DNA of 64,000 bases. Origin: Panagrolaimus kolymaensis (Eukaryota > Nematoda > Chromadorea > Rhabditida > Panagrolaimidae). The notes beneath the pieces were generated by a model. It was not told the origin of the DNA, searched no databases, and worked only from the letters and a program-made list of their open reading frames with translations. Made by a program: the position numbers and the translations under genes. Location: assembly GCA_028622995.1 (NCBI GenBank), contig JAJQJQ010000006.1, positions 2,232,001-2,296,000 on the forward strand. The letters are read 5' to 3'. Every line of letters starts with the position of its first letter. Position 1 is the stretch's first letter. This document shows positions 33,930-44,104 of the stretch, piece by piece.

Positions 33930-34528
33930 AATTGAAGTCAAAAAACCAATTATTATTATTGGAAAAATTTCATGAAAAAAAAAGAAGTTTATTCCAACTT
34001 TTTACATCTAATAACTTTTTCACCTGATTTATAATTTGCAGAAGTTATCAAACTTGCTAAATTCTCCACTTTGAAAATATGTTAACTCTAATGATAATAA
34101 AATTCTTTTCTTTCGGTAAAAGTTTTGTTTTTGTTACTTGGCTTCCGTAAAGACATACATATTTAATCGAAAAATGATTCCCTTTTAATCCATAAATGGA
34201 TCACGCACGCATAAACAATGAGAAATGAATAACAAGCATGTATGTGACTCAAATGATACGAAAATCTCTTTGATAAGTAACAAATTTATTTTTAACTCTT
34301 TGAAACGAATAAGTATTAGATAAAATGCTTCCATGATGTCACATCGTTAAAAACCAATTTCCACATGTGTGGACACACAACATAAGCCTATGTACACAAG
34401 TCAGCAAAACAAAAGAAAATACAGAAATGGTTGCTTAAAAAAATATTTATTATTAGAAACTCATTTGAATATTAATATTATTATTACATGCAAATACAAA
34501 AACGAAAAAATACAAATTCAATCTCAAA
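33930..34528. other. Intergenic, nothing recognised
   Basis: AT-rich spacer downstream of the minus-strand gene at 34529 and of the coiled-coil fragment. The CAGTT array is absent. Confidence 0.5.
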
Positions 34529-36652
34529 TTATTTTCGCTTCTTTTTCTTCTTTGATGATTTTTCAATGATGGCTACTTTGCTTTCAGTTGCGACTGCTTC
34601 TTGTGATGGACCATTTGATTTTGAATTTGATCGTTTTTCTTCTGAATTGTTTGGAGTTGAATTAGTATTAACCCGTTTGACATCGTTGAAACAATCGGGA
34701 TTCATTACAGCTGCAGCTTCAATTGCATTGGCTGGATAACCAAAACCATTTCGTTCTTCGATGGATGAGTTACGCCTCCAAAATGGCAATTCACGAATAA
34801 AAATGGGAAACGAAATTATTTCATGTAACAATAAACCAACTAAACCTACCGAAATATTGCAAGAGCATGACGCCGAGTATCATCAGGATGGTTGAGCGAG
34901 AAACCAACGACGAGCAACAAAGCCATGGAATATTTCTGAATATGATTTTCGTCGACAGGAATGGAATGCCCGAATTCGAGTGCAAAACATGTGAAACGAA
35001 TGTAATCAGGAGTGTCAGGTTGTTGAAGGTATGTTCGAGTTGCTTTTGAAAGTTTCATTGCTCTACCATCTTCATTAAATTTGAGACCATGTTCTATGAG
35101 TTGTTCTATTGCTTTACTTCTGAAAAAAAGAAGAGATAAAGTTGTTTTTGAAACTGAAAGAAAGCATACACAAGTTGATTGATCGTGATAAAGACGTCAC
35201 CTACGTAGTTACAAAGGAGCGAGATTTCAATACTGAGAAGCTTTTTCTTTGGATAAGGTTTGTAATCCCTAAAAACAAATGGTGACTTTAAATTTGTAAA
35301 AATAAAAATTTACTTTGCCAATGATTCAGCCATTTTCTTTCCAATCAAGCCACTTCTTGCCATGGATTTATAATGAGCTTCGTATGCCGTATTCTTGTTG
35401 AGGGATCTTTGAGATTCGACACTATCCTTGAATCGACCACGCATTCTACTTCCAGAGCTTCCAGATGCTGTTCTAAAAGGATGTACCCATTGATTCTGTT
35501 GTCGCTGTTGTTTGAGTTTCTTTGGAGCTTCATGTTCGACGATAGGTTCTTTAGACTCTGTAATAACAGGAGCATGTAGAAAAGGTGGTGGAGGTTCTTC
35601 AGTAGCTTCAGTGATTTCCTTCTTTGGCAAAGACGTCGGTGGTTTGATTTCCTGTTGAACTTTCTTTGGATTTTCTTTTGCAGCTTTAGAACGAGGAGCA
35701 CGAAACTTCTTTGTTTCTTCTTCTACTTTTGGAGGTTTCACTTCTTTCTTTTCTGGTTCAACCTTTGCATTTTCTTTGAGTTTGAGTTTTTCAGGAACTT
35801 CTTCTTTGACAGACTTAATAATGACCACTTCTTTCAAAGCTTGTTTCTTCTTTTTGTTAGTTCTTTTCTTGTAACATACGACGCCACTAAAATGATTGAT
35901 GTTAGTAAAGGCATATATTAAGAAAACTTACATAACGATGATAATGATGACTACAACAGCAACAACGATGCAGACAATCAAAATAGTCGATCCATTTGTA
36001 GTTGAAGCTTCAGTTGACGATGAGAGAATGGAAGTTGAAGACGAAGATTGTGTAGTTGTTGCAAGAATCGTTGGAAGATAAATCTTAGCGTTGAGAATTT
36101 TGATTTCACATTCCTTTGAAACTTGAGTAATATCGATTGTTATGATCTTATCTTTATCAAAAGCAGGTTCACAGCTGGGAACATCTTTACCGCAATACAA
36201 TGCTTTACGTTTTTCCATTCGAGTAGAAACACCACAGTTCTTAAAATCCTCTCTAAAGAATTGATTGGTAACGAAGGAGAGTTTATCCATTGTTGTTGAA
36301 ATTTTGAATCCACAATAGTTTGGATGACACACTTTCGCAGCATCTTCGTCAGATGAGGCATCAGATTGATAACAAAAGAGAACTCTAAAATATAGAAAAA
36401 TAAGCATATTCAAAAACATTAAAAGACATACTCTCCGTAACAATTTGGGTAATCCACATGAACATCCAAATGACCATCTGTAAGAACCAATTGAACAATT
36501 CCAGGAGACATAAGCTTCACATCATTTCCTATTTCTTTAACATAAGGATTATCAGCCATGAGTTCATTTGAATCAACAGAAGAGAGAACAGCTTGAGAAT
36601 TCACGACAATAATGACGAAGAGAAAAACCAAGAACGATGTAGAAATACGCAT
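34529..36652 (-). CDS. Type I single-pass membrane protein with basic cytoplasmic tail
   Basis: Start MRISTSFLVFLFVIIVVNSQ (36652) is a signal peptide; an in-frame ATG at 36688 is less likely. The ectodomain of about 190 residues has several cysteines (PNCYGE, VLFCYQ, KVCHPNYCGF, NCGVS, YCGKDVPSC, KECEI). It is followed by a Ser/Thr-rich stalk and the helix ILIVCIVVAVVVIIIIVM. The cytoplasmic part is long, Lys/Glu/Pro-rich (VCYKKRTNKKKKQ...), with a PPPPFLH segment. It continues through exons at about 35265-35170 and 35119-34850 to SKKKKKRK at 34529. About 575 residues over six or more exons. I do not recognise the family; it looks nematode-specific. Receptor or adhesion roles are possible but unsupported. 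Confidence 0.7.
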
Positions 36653-37256
36653 TTTTTGCTTTCTTTCGACGAACGACGATGTTTGCATGGAGTTTCAAAA
36701 AGTTGAAAATAAATGAATTTGAGCTTTTATATTTAATCATAGTAAATTTAGAAGCAACTTTGATAAATGCAAAAAAATCAAAATTTGAATAAATATGTAA
36801 AATGAAAACGTTTTTGAGAGAACGAAAAAATGAATGTTGCAAATTTTTCCCGCCTTTTTTTTTAACGTGCACGCATGGAAATCAGATGATCTCTTCTCTC
36901 AACGATTGTAAAAGAAACTGCGATCTTATTTTTTGGAGTAAAATAAAGTGCTTGCGATAAATATTTGCTAAAAGCATGATAGGTTTATTAAATTTATCAA
37001 CTGGGAAATAATTGCCAAAAAAAAACTCGGGGTATTTGTACTTTTTTCATCATCAAATTGAGTAACGGATATTAAAATATCTTACATTGTTGGTGGAGAA
37101 AAAAGAATAAAAACCTGTTTAAAAAGTAGCATCATTAACTATTCTGCCTTGTTTTTATTTTGTAAAATAACAGAAAATGAAAAGTAAAACCAACAAAAAA
37201 AATTTAAAATATTAAAAAAACCAACATAGAGCCAGCACTTCTATTTTTAAACATAA
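36653..37256. other. Intergenic, nothing recognised
   Basis: Upstream region of the type I membrane-protein gene, AT-rich. No coding or RNA features and no CAGTT array. Confidence 0.5.
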
Positions 37257-37739
37257 CTAAAAGATGCTTTTTATACTAATTACTGTAGCCGCAACAAGAA
37301 TAATAAACAGGAGAACAAACAAAATTATAATTGTACACATTGTTCCCAAAATACATTTTATCAATTTACTTTTTTTAAATTCTTGAACACTCGTATATTC
37401 AAATATTCGATTTCTTTGATCACGTACTAAAAAATTATTTATTGACTTTCATTTTTGTTTTTGTTACTCTACTTTAAAAAAGGCAAAAATAAACTAACCA
37501 ATATATCTCCCACAATTGGGAGTTGTGATACGGGTACCTTTACCAAAATGCTCCAGAAATGAACCTTGGTTATTAAGAATTGGATGAGGAGGCGGCGGCA
37601 TGGAAGTATAATATCCTGGTGTCATTTGCGATGAATCTGAATAAGCAGGTAGGATTTCAACAGCACCCGGTGGAACGACATAAATTGGATCAACATTTAC
37701 TTCGCTATATTCTGGTGGAGGAGCAGATGGCAATGGCAT
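37257..37739 (-). CDS. PPxY-type small membrane protein (GRYIG subfamily)
   Basis: Exon 1 (37739 to about 37502) encodes MPLPSAPPPEYSEVNVD (PPxY), VPPGAVEILPAYSDS, MTPGYYTSMPPPPHP and ITTPNCGRYIG. A phase-1 intron follows. Exon 2 (about 37427-37257) encodes RDQRNRIFEYTSVQEFKKS, then a helix CILGTMCTIIILFVLLFIILVA and a short tail. The PNxGRYIG plus EYxSxxEF signature is shared with the disabled gene at 30.3 kb and, more loosely, the gene at 54.9 kb. An X-box is 159 bp upstream. Confidence 0.78.
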
Positions 37740-38239
37740 AATTTTTCTTTAAAAATATGAAACAAGCCAAAAACTTTTCTTTTTTTTCAAATTTACTCTT
37801 TAAAAAAATATTGTGTTAAATCTAGGAAATTTATAAATGAAAAAAAAAATATATGCAGCGGCATCAATAAAAACTAAACGTTCAACCAAAAAAAAACATT
37901 TCCATAGTAACGTAGTCTAATTTCGTGCGTAAAACAACTTTTTTTTTCTTGCGTAGCAACTAATTTTAATGCAAAGCAGTTCATTTATTTTGAGTTACTT
38001 TTTTGTTAAAATAGGAAAATTGTGACGATGTTGGAAACAATTTTATTAAATGCGTAATTCTATGGTGCTTTTTTTTTCAGAAGTTTGATGTAATATTTTT
38101 TAAATGTTTTTTTCTTTCAAATCCAAAGTTTAGCTCAAATTTTTATTATAATTATTCAAAACTAATAAAAAAACCATTTATAAAATGTTAACTAAATTGC
38201 ACCTATTTACAAAAGTTTAAAAGTTATAAATAAATATTT
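37740..38239. other. Intergenic with X-box
   Basis: Promoter side of the 37.3 kb gene with one X-box (37898-37911). Apart from this, AT-rich sequence with no gene. Confidence 0.5.
37898..37911. promoter_or_regulatory. RFX X-box ATTTCCATAGTAAC
   Basis: Matches the nematode X-box consensus RYYNYYATRRNRAC at every position. It is 159 bp upstream of the start codon at 37739, close to the distance typical of DAF-19 targets. A second and a third X-box are at 31138-31151 and 58090-58103. Confidence 0.55.
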
Positions 38240-38687
38240 TTAATTTTTATTCCATTTTGGTCTTAATTTTTGATGACGTTCTTCAAAATTTTTGTTGTCA
38301 AATTCAGATATTTTGGAAAATGTTTCAAAAAATCCATAAATAATAAAACTCAAAACGAACAGAAAAAATATCAAAAAACAAATACGACCAATTTTTACAA
38401 ATCATTTAGATGTTGGAGAATGAGATGATGGCTGATAATAGTTTTCAAAGGTATCTAAAAAACTTTTTAAACTCAAACAAATAAACTCTTTGACGCTGTT
38501 GCTTACCCGCTGGAAGAGTTTTTATAACATAATTTGAATTTGGTTCCAAAATCCACTTCGAATTTATATTATCATTATAGCTGGAGAAATTGGAATATGG
38601 CGGTGGAAATTCTGAATTCATTGAAGCATACGATGGCAAAGAAAAAGTATAAGTTTTAGAAGATTCATTATTTATTTGAGGAGACAT
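38240..38687 (-). pseudogene. PPxY membrane-protein gene with in-frame TGA
   Basis: Exon 1 (38687 to about 38508) encodes MSPQINNESSKTYTFSLPSY, EFPPPYSNF (PPxY) and NYVIKTLPAG. A phase-1 intron follows. Exon 2 (about 38455 onward) encodes DTFENYYQPSSHSPTSK, then TGA (38402-38404). After it the same frame is open for a helix ICFLIFFLFVLSFIIYGFF and more, to TAA at 38240. The neighbouring paralogue at 39400-39798 has a cysteine codon at the aligned position (SPAQKCCGIGF). The stop would remove the membrane helix and give a soluble peptide of about 75 residues. It is most simply a disabled duplicate. Confidence 0.6.
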
Positions 38688-39399
38688 TTTCTTTAATTTC
38701 AATAAAGTTCTTTAAAAATTTGGTTTTAGCTTTTTGTCCGCAATAAAGGTTTTTTAAAAGAAAACAAAAAATCAAACGGCCAACGCTATCTTATCATTTT
38801 CCATGCTTCCTCCGTTATTTGGTTTATAGAAAAAATGACGTAACAAAACGCGTGTTTGTAGCGCTTATTTGGTAAAAATGTGACGCTTTTAAAACTTATG
38901 ATGAAAATGAAACTTTTTTTGATCTATGTATGACTAACCAATATTTATATTTTTCCAGCATGGCGTCTTCTTCTCATTCAGACATACAGATATACACTAT
39001 CGGAAATAAAAATTTCGTGACAACCAAAATTTTGCTTACCAAAAACTATCTTTGCTTCTCCGCGAAGATGGGCGAAGATTATCAAATTACAAACTCCAAA
39101 AAAGAATGCGCAAGAAATATGACAAAAATTGAAGCCTTAGAATAAGTTTAGAATCATTTGGAAGGTCCGAGAATTGGGTGCACTTCATATACCTTTTTTT
39201 ACCGATCATTAAGTTTAGGCTTTCCTTTGTAATCAAAAATTTAAATCATACTTTTATTTTAACTATTAAAAACAAATCAAAAAATGTTTCGCTAATTATA
39301 CATACAAATAATCAATATTTACAAAAAGTTAGAAATATATTTTTAACATTTAAATTTAGTTTTGCTAACTCTTAGTGGATGCTATGCTGAAAGTGTTTA
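38688..39399. other. Intergenic with duplicated promoter block
   Basis: Contains the GATA block (38786-38802) and, next to it, CCTCCGTTRTTTGGTTTAT and AAAATGACG words that recur upstream of the paralogue at 39.4 kb (about 39915-39950). A plus-strand ORF at 38930-39145 is not supported. Confidence 0.5.
38786..38802 (-). promoter_or_regulatory. GATA site in duplicated promoter
   Basis: CTATCTTATCATTTTCC on the plus strand, identical to 32062-32078, 99 bp upstream of the start at 38687. The paralogue at 39.4 kb has the variant CTATCTTCTCATC at 39891, 93 bp upstream of its start, followed by the shared CCTCCGTT block. Confidence 0.55.
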
Positions 39400-39798
39400 T
39401 CAAAAAGAAAAAGATTTAAAAGCTCCATAAATAATAAAAGCCAAAATGAGAAAAAAGAGTATCGAAAAGCAAATACAAAATCCTATTCCACAACATTTTT
39501 GAGCAGGCGATCTTGATTGATGACATTGGTGTTCGAAGCTGGCTATAAATTAAAATTGTAATTAAAGAGAATTAAAGTTTTTTTAAAGCTTACCTGCGGG
39601 AAGAGTTTTTATAACATACGATGAATTTGGCTCTAAATTACAAAATGTGCTGCTTGGATTGGCAAAAGTATAATTGCTTGAAAATTGTGAGGGCGGCGGT
39701 AGTGGATATGATTGCGGTTGGCAACTTGAAGCCGCAGTATACGATGGAATTGGAAAATTATAATTTAATGAAGGATCAAGATTTATTTGAGACGACAT
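39400..39798 (-). CDS. Small membrane protein, Cys-rich helix (paralogue of 38.2 kb)
   Basis: Exon 1 (39798 to about 39598) encodes MSSQINLDPSLNYNFPIPSY, PLPPPSQF and SSYVIKTLPAG. A phase-1 intron follows. Exon 2 (about 39542-39400) encodes SFEHQCHQSRSPAQKCCGIG, then a helix FCICFSILFFLILAFIIYGAF with two cysteines inside it, and KSFSF. It forms a tandem pair with the gene at 38.2 kb: same opening, same VIKTLPAG junction, same intron phase, similar upstream block. It lacks PPxY. The Cys-rich helix resembles CYSTM-type membrane anchors by design. Confidence 0.75.
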
Positions 39799-40153
39799 TT
39801 TTGGAGATTTTTTTAATTGAATTTTGTCTAGACAAAAGTTTTCTTTATATAAGAAAAATCAAGCTGTCGTCAACCAACGAACAAACGCTGCTATCTTCTC
39901 ATCATTTTTATATGTTTCCTCCGTTGTTTGGTTTATGGAGAAAAATGACGCAAAAATATGTACGCGTGCTTATTGCTTTTTTGGTAAAGAAAAAAATAGT
40001 GACGTCGTTGTTGATAAATTTTGAAAGCTAGAAATATTTCTTGGATCTATGACTAACCTTTATTTATTTTTTTTATTGTGCAACAATATTTCTCAAAAAA
40101 AGTGAAAATTGTTATGTATTTATTATTTAACTAATAATACAATATTATTTATT
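39799..40153. other. Promoter region of the 39.4 kb gene
   Basis: Contains the degenerate GATA block (39891) and CCTCCGTTGTTTGGTTTATG (about 39918), shared with the upstream region of the 38.2 kb paralogue. No gene. Confidence 0.5.
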
Positions 40154-42035
40154 TTATGAAACTTCTGTTACAAAATTAACATCCAACAAAGCATTATATG
40201 GATCTTCAACAGCTAAATATTTAATTGATTCTGTTCCATTTATTTCAATAATTTGAATATCAAAATTCTCATCGCTACTCGAATTTATTATTAACGTATT
40301 ATCTCTAGTATAATGAATGTTAAGATTGAATATTTTTAAATGATTTAATGATATCGTTGTAGAGACATTTCCTTCACTCCATAAATTATTATATCGACTC
40401 CACGATGTTGCTTTAAACCAATGATCAACCACCATAAAATTGATATCATTATTATTCGTTTGATTGGAATTTATTTCAGAAATAATTTGATTTTGATTCA
40501 ATGAATCGTCGGTGGTGATTTTTTTGGGTTTGTAATTCCATGATAATGAAAGAAATAATGGAATATCAGAATTGTCGCAGGGATTGGTTTGAAATTTTAA
40601 GTTTATAAAGGCATTCTCTTTTTTGGTAATTGTAATATTCATTGAAAAAGGTTTATTAGACAAATAAAACCTTTTATCAGTTTTTAATGGGTTTGAACAA
40701 ATCGATGATGAAGGAGGAGGCTCTGTCACTGGCGTTTCTTTTTCTTCATCATTTGAAGGCGTCGGCGTAATGTAAGTAACTTTTGTCCCATTCTTTTCAA
40801 TTTTATAACTTTTAATAATTTTCCATTTACCACCATAAACAATTTTTTGCATTAATGAAAGCATAGGCATCATAATTTTAAATATTTTCTTTCCATTTAT
40901 TGACAAACTTTTTTCATCAAAAATAATTTCAATATTTTCTTTGGCGTCGTCGAGCTTTAACTTTTTTCGATATTTTCGTCGATGTCTTTTTCCTTCATCA
41001 TTTTTAATAAATATCCCTTTCACTGATACATAACCTTTTTTAAGATTGAATGTAAGTTTAAAAATGATACCACCATATTCATTTTTGATAATCAATCGAA
41101 ATATTGTTGCATTTGGTAATGGTTTTCCAATAATAGTAAATATATCTCCGTGAGTTAAATTTGCTTGAAACCATAATGGACTGTTTGAAAATGTATGGAC
41201 TCCATATTGATTTGATCCAATAAATTCAACCCCTCCATTGCATTCATGTGTTTCACAAATATCATAATCAACTAAGAGATTTTTTAATTTTGGAAATATT
41301 TCAACCAAATTTTTATAACTTCCATTAAAACAAGTCGCCGCGTAATAATCTATCTCATGATTATACATTGAAATGCATTTTTTTGATGGACATTTTATGC
41401 TGATAGAAGGAGTTTTGGAATTTTCACCATGAAAACATTTAAAGGAATCTCCAATCAGCCATGATGGAGCAGGTGGTGTGGCTAGAAATAAATGAATTTT
41501 TCTTTAATTCAGTTATCAATTTTTTTGTTGGTTAAACTTACACTCGCAATAGAATGTTCCACTTAATGGAGTTGTTGGAAATGAATCTAAGTACCATGCT
41601 CCATCTTCACCACATTGCAAAGTTGTATTAACAGATGCTTCGTTCATTTCAAAAGCTGTTGTTGGGGAACTGTTAGGATCTGTTTCTCCATGTGGTAATA
41701 CTGATATCGAAACAGCCGATTCTTTATTTGGTGTGAAGCCGGTGCATGTAATTGTTTGTGAACAAGAAGATCCTGGAATCTCAGTTACGTCATAGATTCC
41801 TTGCATCATTCCTCCGGTATATGATGGCCCAGCTGTAAGATCGCCACATCCTGCGCATCGCTAAAAAATTAATCATTACTAGTCATTTTATATTTTATCC
41901 ATCAGCAGCAGAATGGAAACTAACCTTTCTACGTATTAAAGGTTTGTATGAAGATTCCTCATCACAAATAATTGCAGTTGCAGCTGCAGCTGCTAACCAA
42001 AAGAAAAGAAATAAAATTATATTTCGAGTTCTCAT
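40154..42035 (-). CDS. Secreted C6-domain protein with galectin-like repeats
   Basis: Start MRTRNIILFLFFWLAAAAAT (42035) is a signal peptide. Exon 2 (about 41920-41540) encodes a C6 domain: CAGCGDLTAG, CSQTITCTGF, LQCGEDGAWYLDSF and GTFYCECK, the six-cysteine pattern of nematode C6 proteins. Exon 3 (about 41480-40154) encodes two beta-rich segments. One has WFQANLTHGDIFTIIGKPLP...FRLIIKNEYGG, the other FYLSNKPFSMNITITKKENAFINLKFQ, with many N-glycosylation sites (NGS, NLT, NAT, NGT, NQT). The spacing of H/F/N-containing strands recalls galectins, but the sugar-binding HxNPR is not seen, so binding is uncertain. About 590 residues. Probably extracellular; it stands between two membrane-protein groups. 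Confidence 0.7.
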
Positions 42036-42439
42036 TATTCATGGGAAACATAAATAAATGAATATAATGATCCACAGCAAAAAACAAAAAAATTTGTAGC
42101 AAAAAATGTAATGCAGTGATTTTGGATAATCTGTTTTACAAAAAAGTGATTGTATCTTGTTCGAATGGATGTGTTAATTGGGAATGTGTTGTAGTCAAAA
42201 ACAGAGAGATTAAGTTTAAATATGAAAGCACACGTACGGATTCAAAAACGCAAAGGACCAAAAATAAAAGTGGATATTTGAACTTGGAAAGATGCCATGA
42301 GAAAACCAATAAATAAAAAGGTAGTCAAAATATGCAAATTTCATTACAAAATTGCATCCTAAAAATTTGATAGCAAAAAATGTTTTTCTTGCCAAAAAAA
42401 GTTTTATTCCATTCATTCATTCGACGACGCTTTCTAAAA
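42036..42439. promoter_or_regulatory. Divergent promoter region
   Basis: 404 bp between the divergent starts of the C6 protein gene and the plus-strand membrane-protein gene. An in-frame upstream ATG at 42380 would lengthen the downstream protein by 20 residues. No specific factor site was recognised. Confidence 0.35.
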
Positions 42440-43250
42440 ATGTTTCACGTTTTCCTGGTGGCTTTCTTCAATTTTGGATTTGGAATACTTTTGTGTTCAT
42501 TAATTATTTTTGGTTGTATAAGAAAGAAAGGAGCTGCTCCAGCTGCAAATCTACCAGGTATGTTTATTTTTATAAATAAAGGCTTTCCTTTACAAACAAA
42601 ATTTTTAGGTGAGAAAGTACTTGGTACAAGTAAAGAAAAATCAGCTAAACAACCCATGTCAAAATCAAAAAGAAATCCAAATCAAGAAAATCGTTCAAAA
42701 GCTGCTGCTGCTCCTTCTCCAGCTGTTGCTGATCCAACAACACCAGCAGCTGTAATTCCAACCAAGTCTCCTATTTCGCCTTCAAATGCTCCAAATCAAC
42801 CACCAATACCTCCATCACCGCAACAACAACAGCAAGCTGGTCCTCCTCCAAATGCTGATGATCCAAAGAAAAATAATGAAGATAAACCTCCATCAAATGT
42901 AAGCAATCCTGGTGGTTCAACAAAAAATAAAGTTATTCCAGGTCAAGATGGAATGGATCAAGAAGGGGTAAATCTTTTGGCTTTAAATGTTTGAGTAATC
43001 CGAATATGTGTTTTAGAAGCCAAAAATAGAAAAGACAGTCATGTTATCATTTCGACTACAAAAGAAAGGTGGTGGTGATAAATCAAGAAAAAAGGATAAT
43101 GGTGGATCAAATGAAGATATTGGAGAAGCTATTGATGCAGCATCAGCAAAACAACAATCAAAAAAAGAAAAAACGACTCAAAAAGATAAAACAAAAGAAA
43201 GTGTAAAAGAAAAAGATTCTGATAAGCAGCCATCAAAAAAGTCAACTTAA
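42440..43250 (+). CDS. N-terminally anchored lysine/proline-rich membrane protein
   Basis: Start MFHVFLVAFFNFGFGILLCS (42440) gives an N-terminal hydrophobic segment followed by IRKKGAAPAANLPG. Introns are at about 42559-42608 and 42969-43016. The rest is disordered: KSKRNPNQENRSKAAAAPSP, Pro/Gln-rich NQPPIPPSPQQQQQAGPPP, then Lys/Ser/Glu-rich to SKKST at 43250. About 240 residues. The absence of an obvious cleavage site and the Arg/Lys after the helix suggest an N-terminal anchor with a cytoplasmic tail. An in-frame ATG at 42380 would add a basic extension. Function unknown. Confidence 0.65.
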
Positions 43251-44104
43251 AATCATGATATTAATAATAATGATATATGTAAAGATTGAATAAAGTTTTT
43301 TAAACCTTTGAAGAAGATTTGTACTAATTTATGCTTTTGTGCTTTAGAAAACCTAAAAAAAATGTGAACAATTTGTGCCTAAAACCTCTAAGAAAGATGA
43401 CATGACATTGTATCATCGAGTGCTTGTTCTTTACTTCTGCGCTAAAACAACCAAAATTCATGTTGATCATATACCACTTGCATCTCATTTAGACAATCCA
43501 GATTCATCCATCTTTTCTCTTCTCTTCATTCTTCCTTTCAATGTGTCTGAATTTCACAATTGTTATATATTTTCGCAATTATTCGTGATCTTCATCAATC
43601 ACTGCATTGTAGTTATCACTTTTTTCCATAAGCAACATCAGCTTTTGAAATAATTCCAACATCATGAAAAAATAATATTTAAAAACGCATATCAAAATCA
43701 TCATCCATTGTAAAAAAGTACACACAATAACAAAGTTCAAGTTTTTTATTTGATATAAAATAATAAAAGCAGCGAAGAATAAACAACGTATAAAGAGAAA
43801 AATAAGATAAAATGAAACAATGAAGCTTCCAAAATGATTTTTGTTAATTAACAATATAAACCAGCTTAATTCGAGAAAACTTGAGAGAAACGCCATAATA
43901 TAGTCTGAAAAAATGAACATTAGTTAGATAAGTGAAAGTAAACGAACAAACAGAAGTGGAAAAAATGAAGCAGTAAACAAACTTACAACTTAACAAAAAT
44001 ATGATATAAAACATTAAAAAACGAGATGAATAAGATATACCGAACATAACATATTAAAAGGATAAGAGAGAAAAGAGCATATTTCATAATTATCAATGAA
44101 CCCA
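43251..44104. other. Convergent intergenic region
   Basis: Spacer between the plus-strand gene ending at 43250 and the PIAS gene ending at 44105. An AATAAA lies at about 43288, about 40 bp after the former stop. No motif array, no gene. Confidence 0.5.

Noticed and set aside
38240..38404. Selenocysteine at the in-frame TGA
   Set aside because: No recognisable SECIS element was identified by eye, nematode selenoproteins are essentially limited to thioredoxin reductase, and a nonsense change is simpler.
38930..39145. Plus-strand ORF MASSSHSD... preceded by TTTTTCCAG
   Set aside because: It overlaps the duplicated promoter block, no upstream exon, and the paralogous region does not keep the frame.
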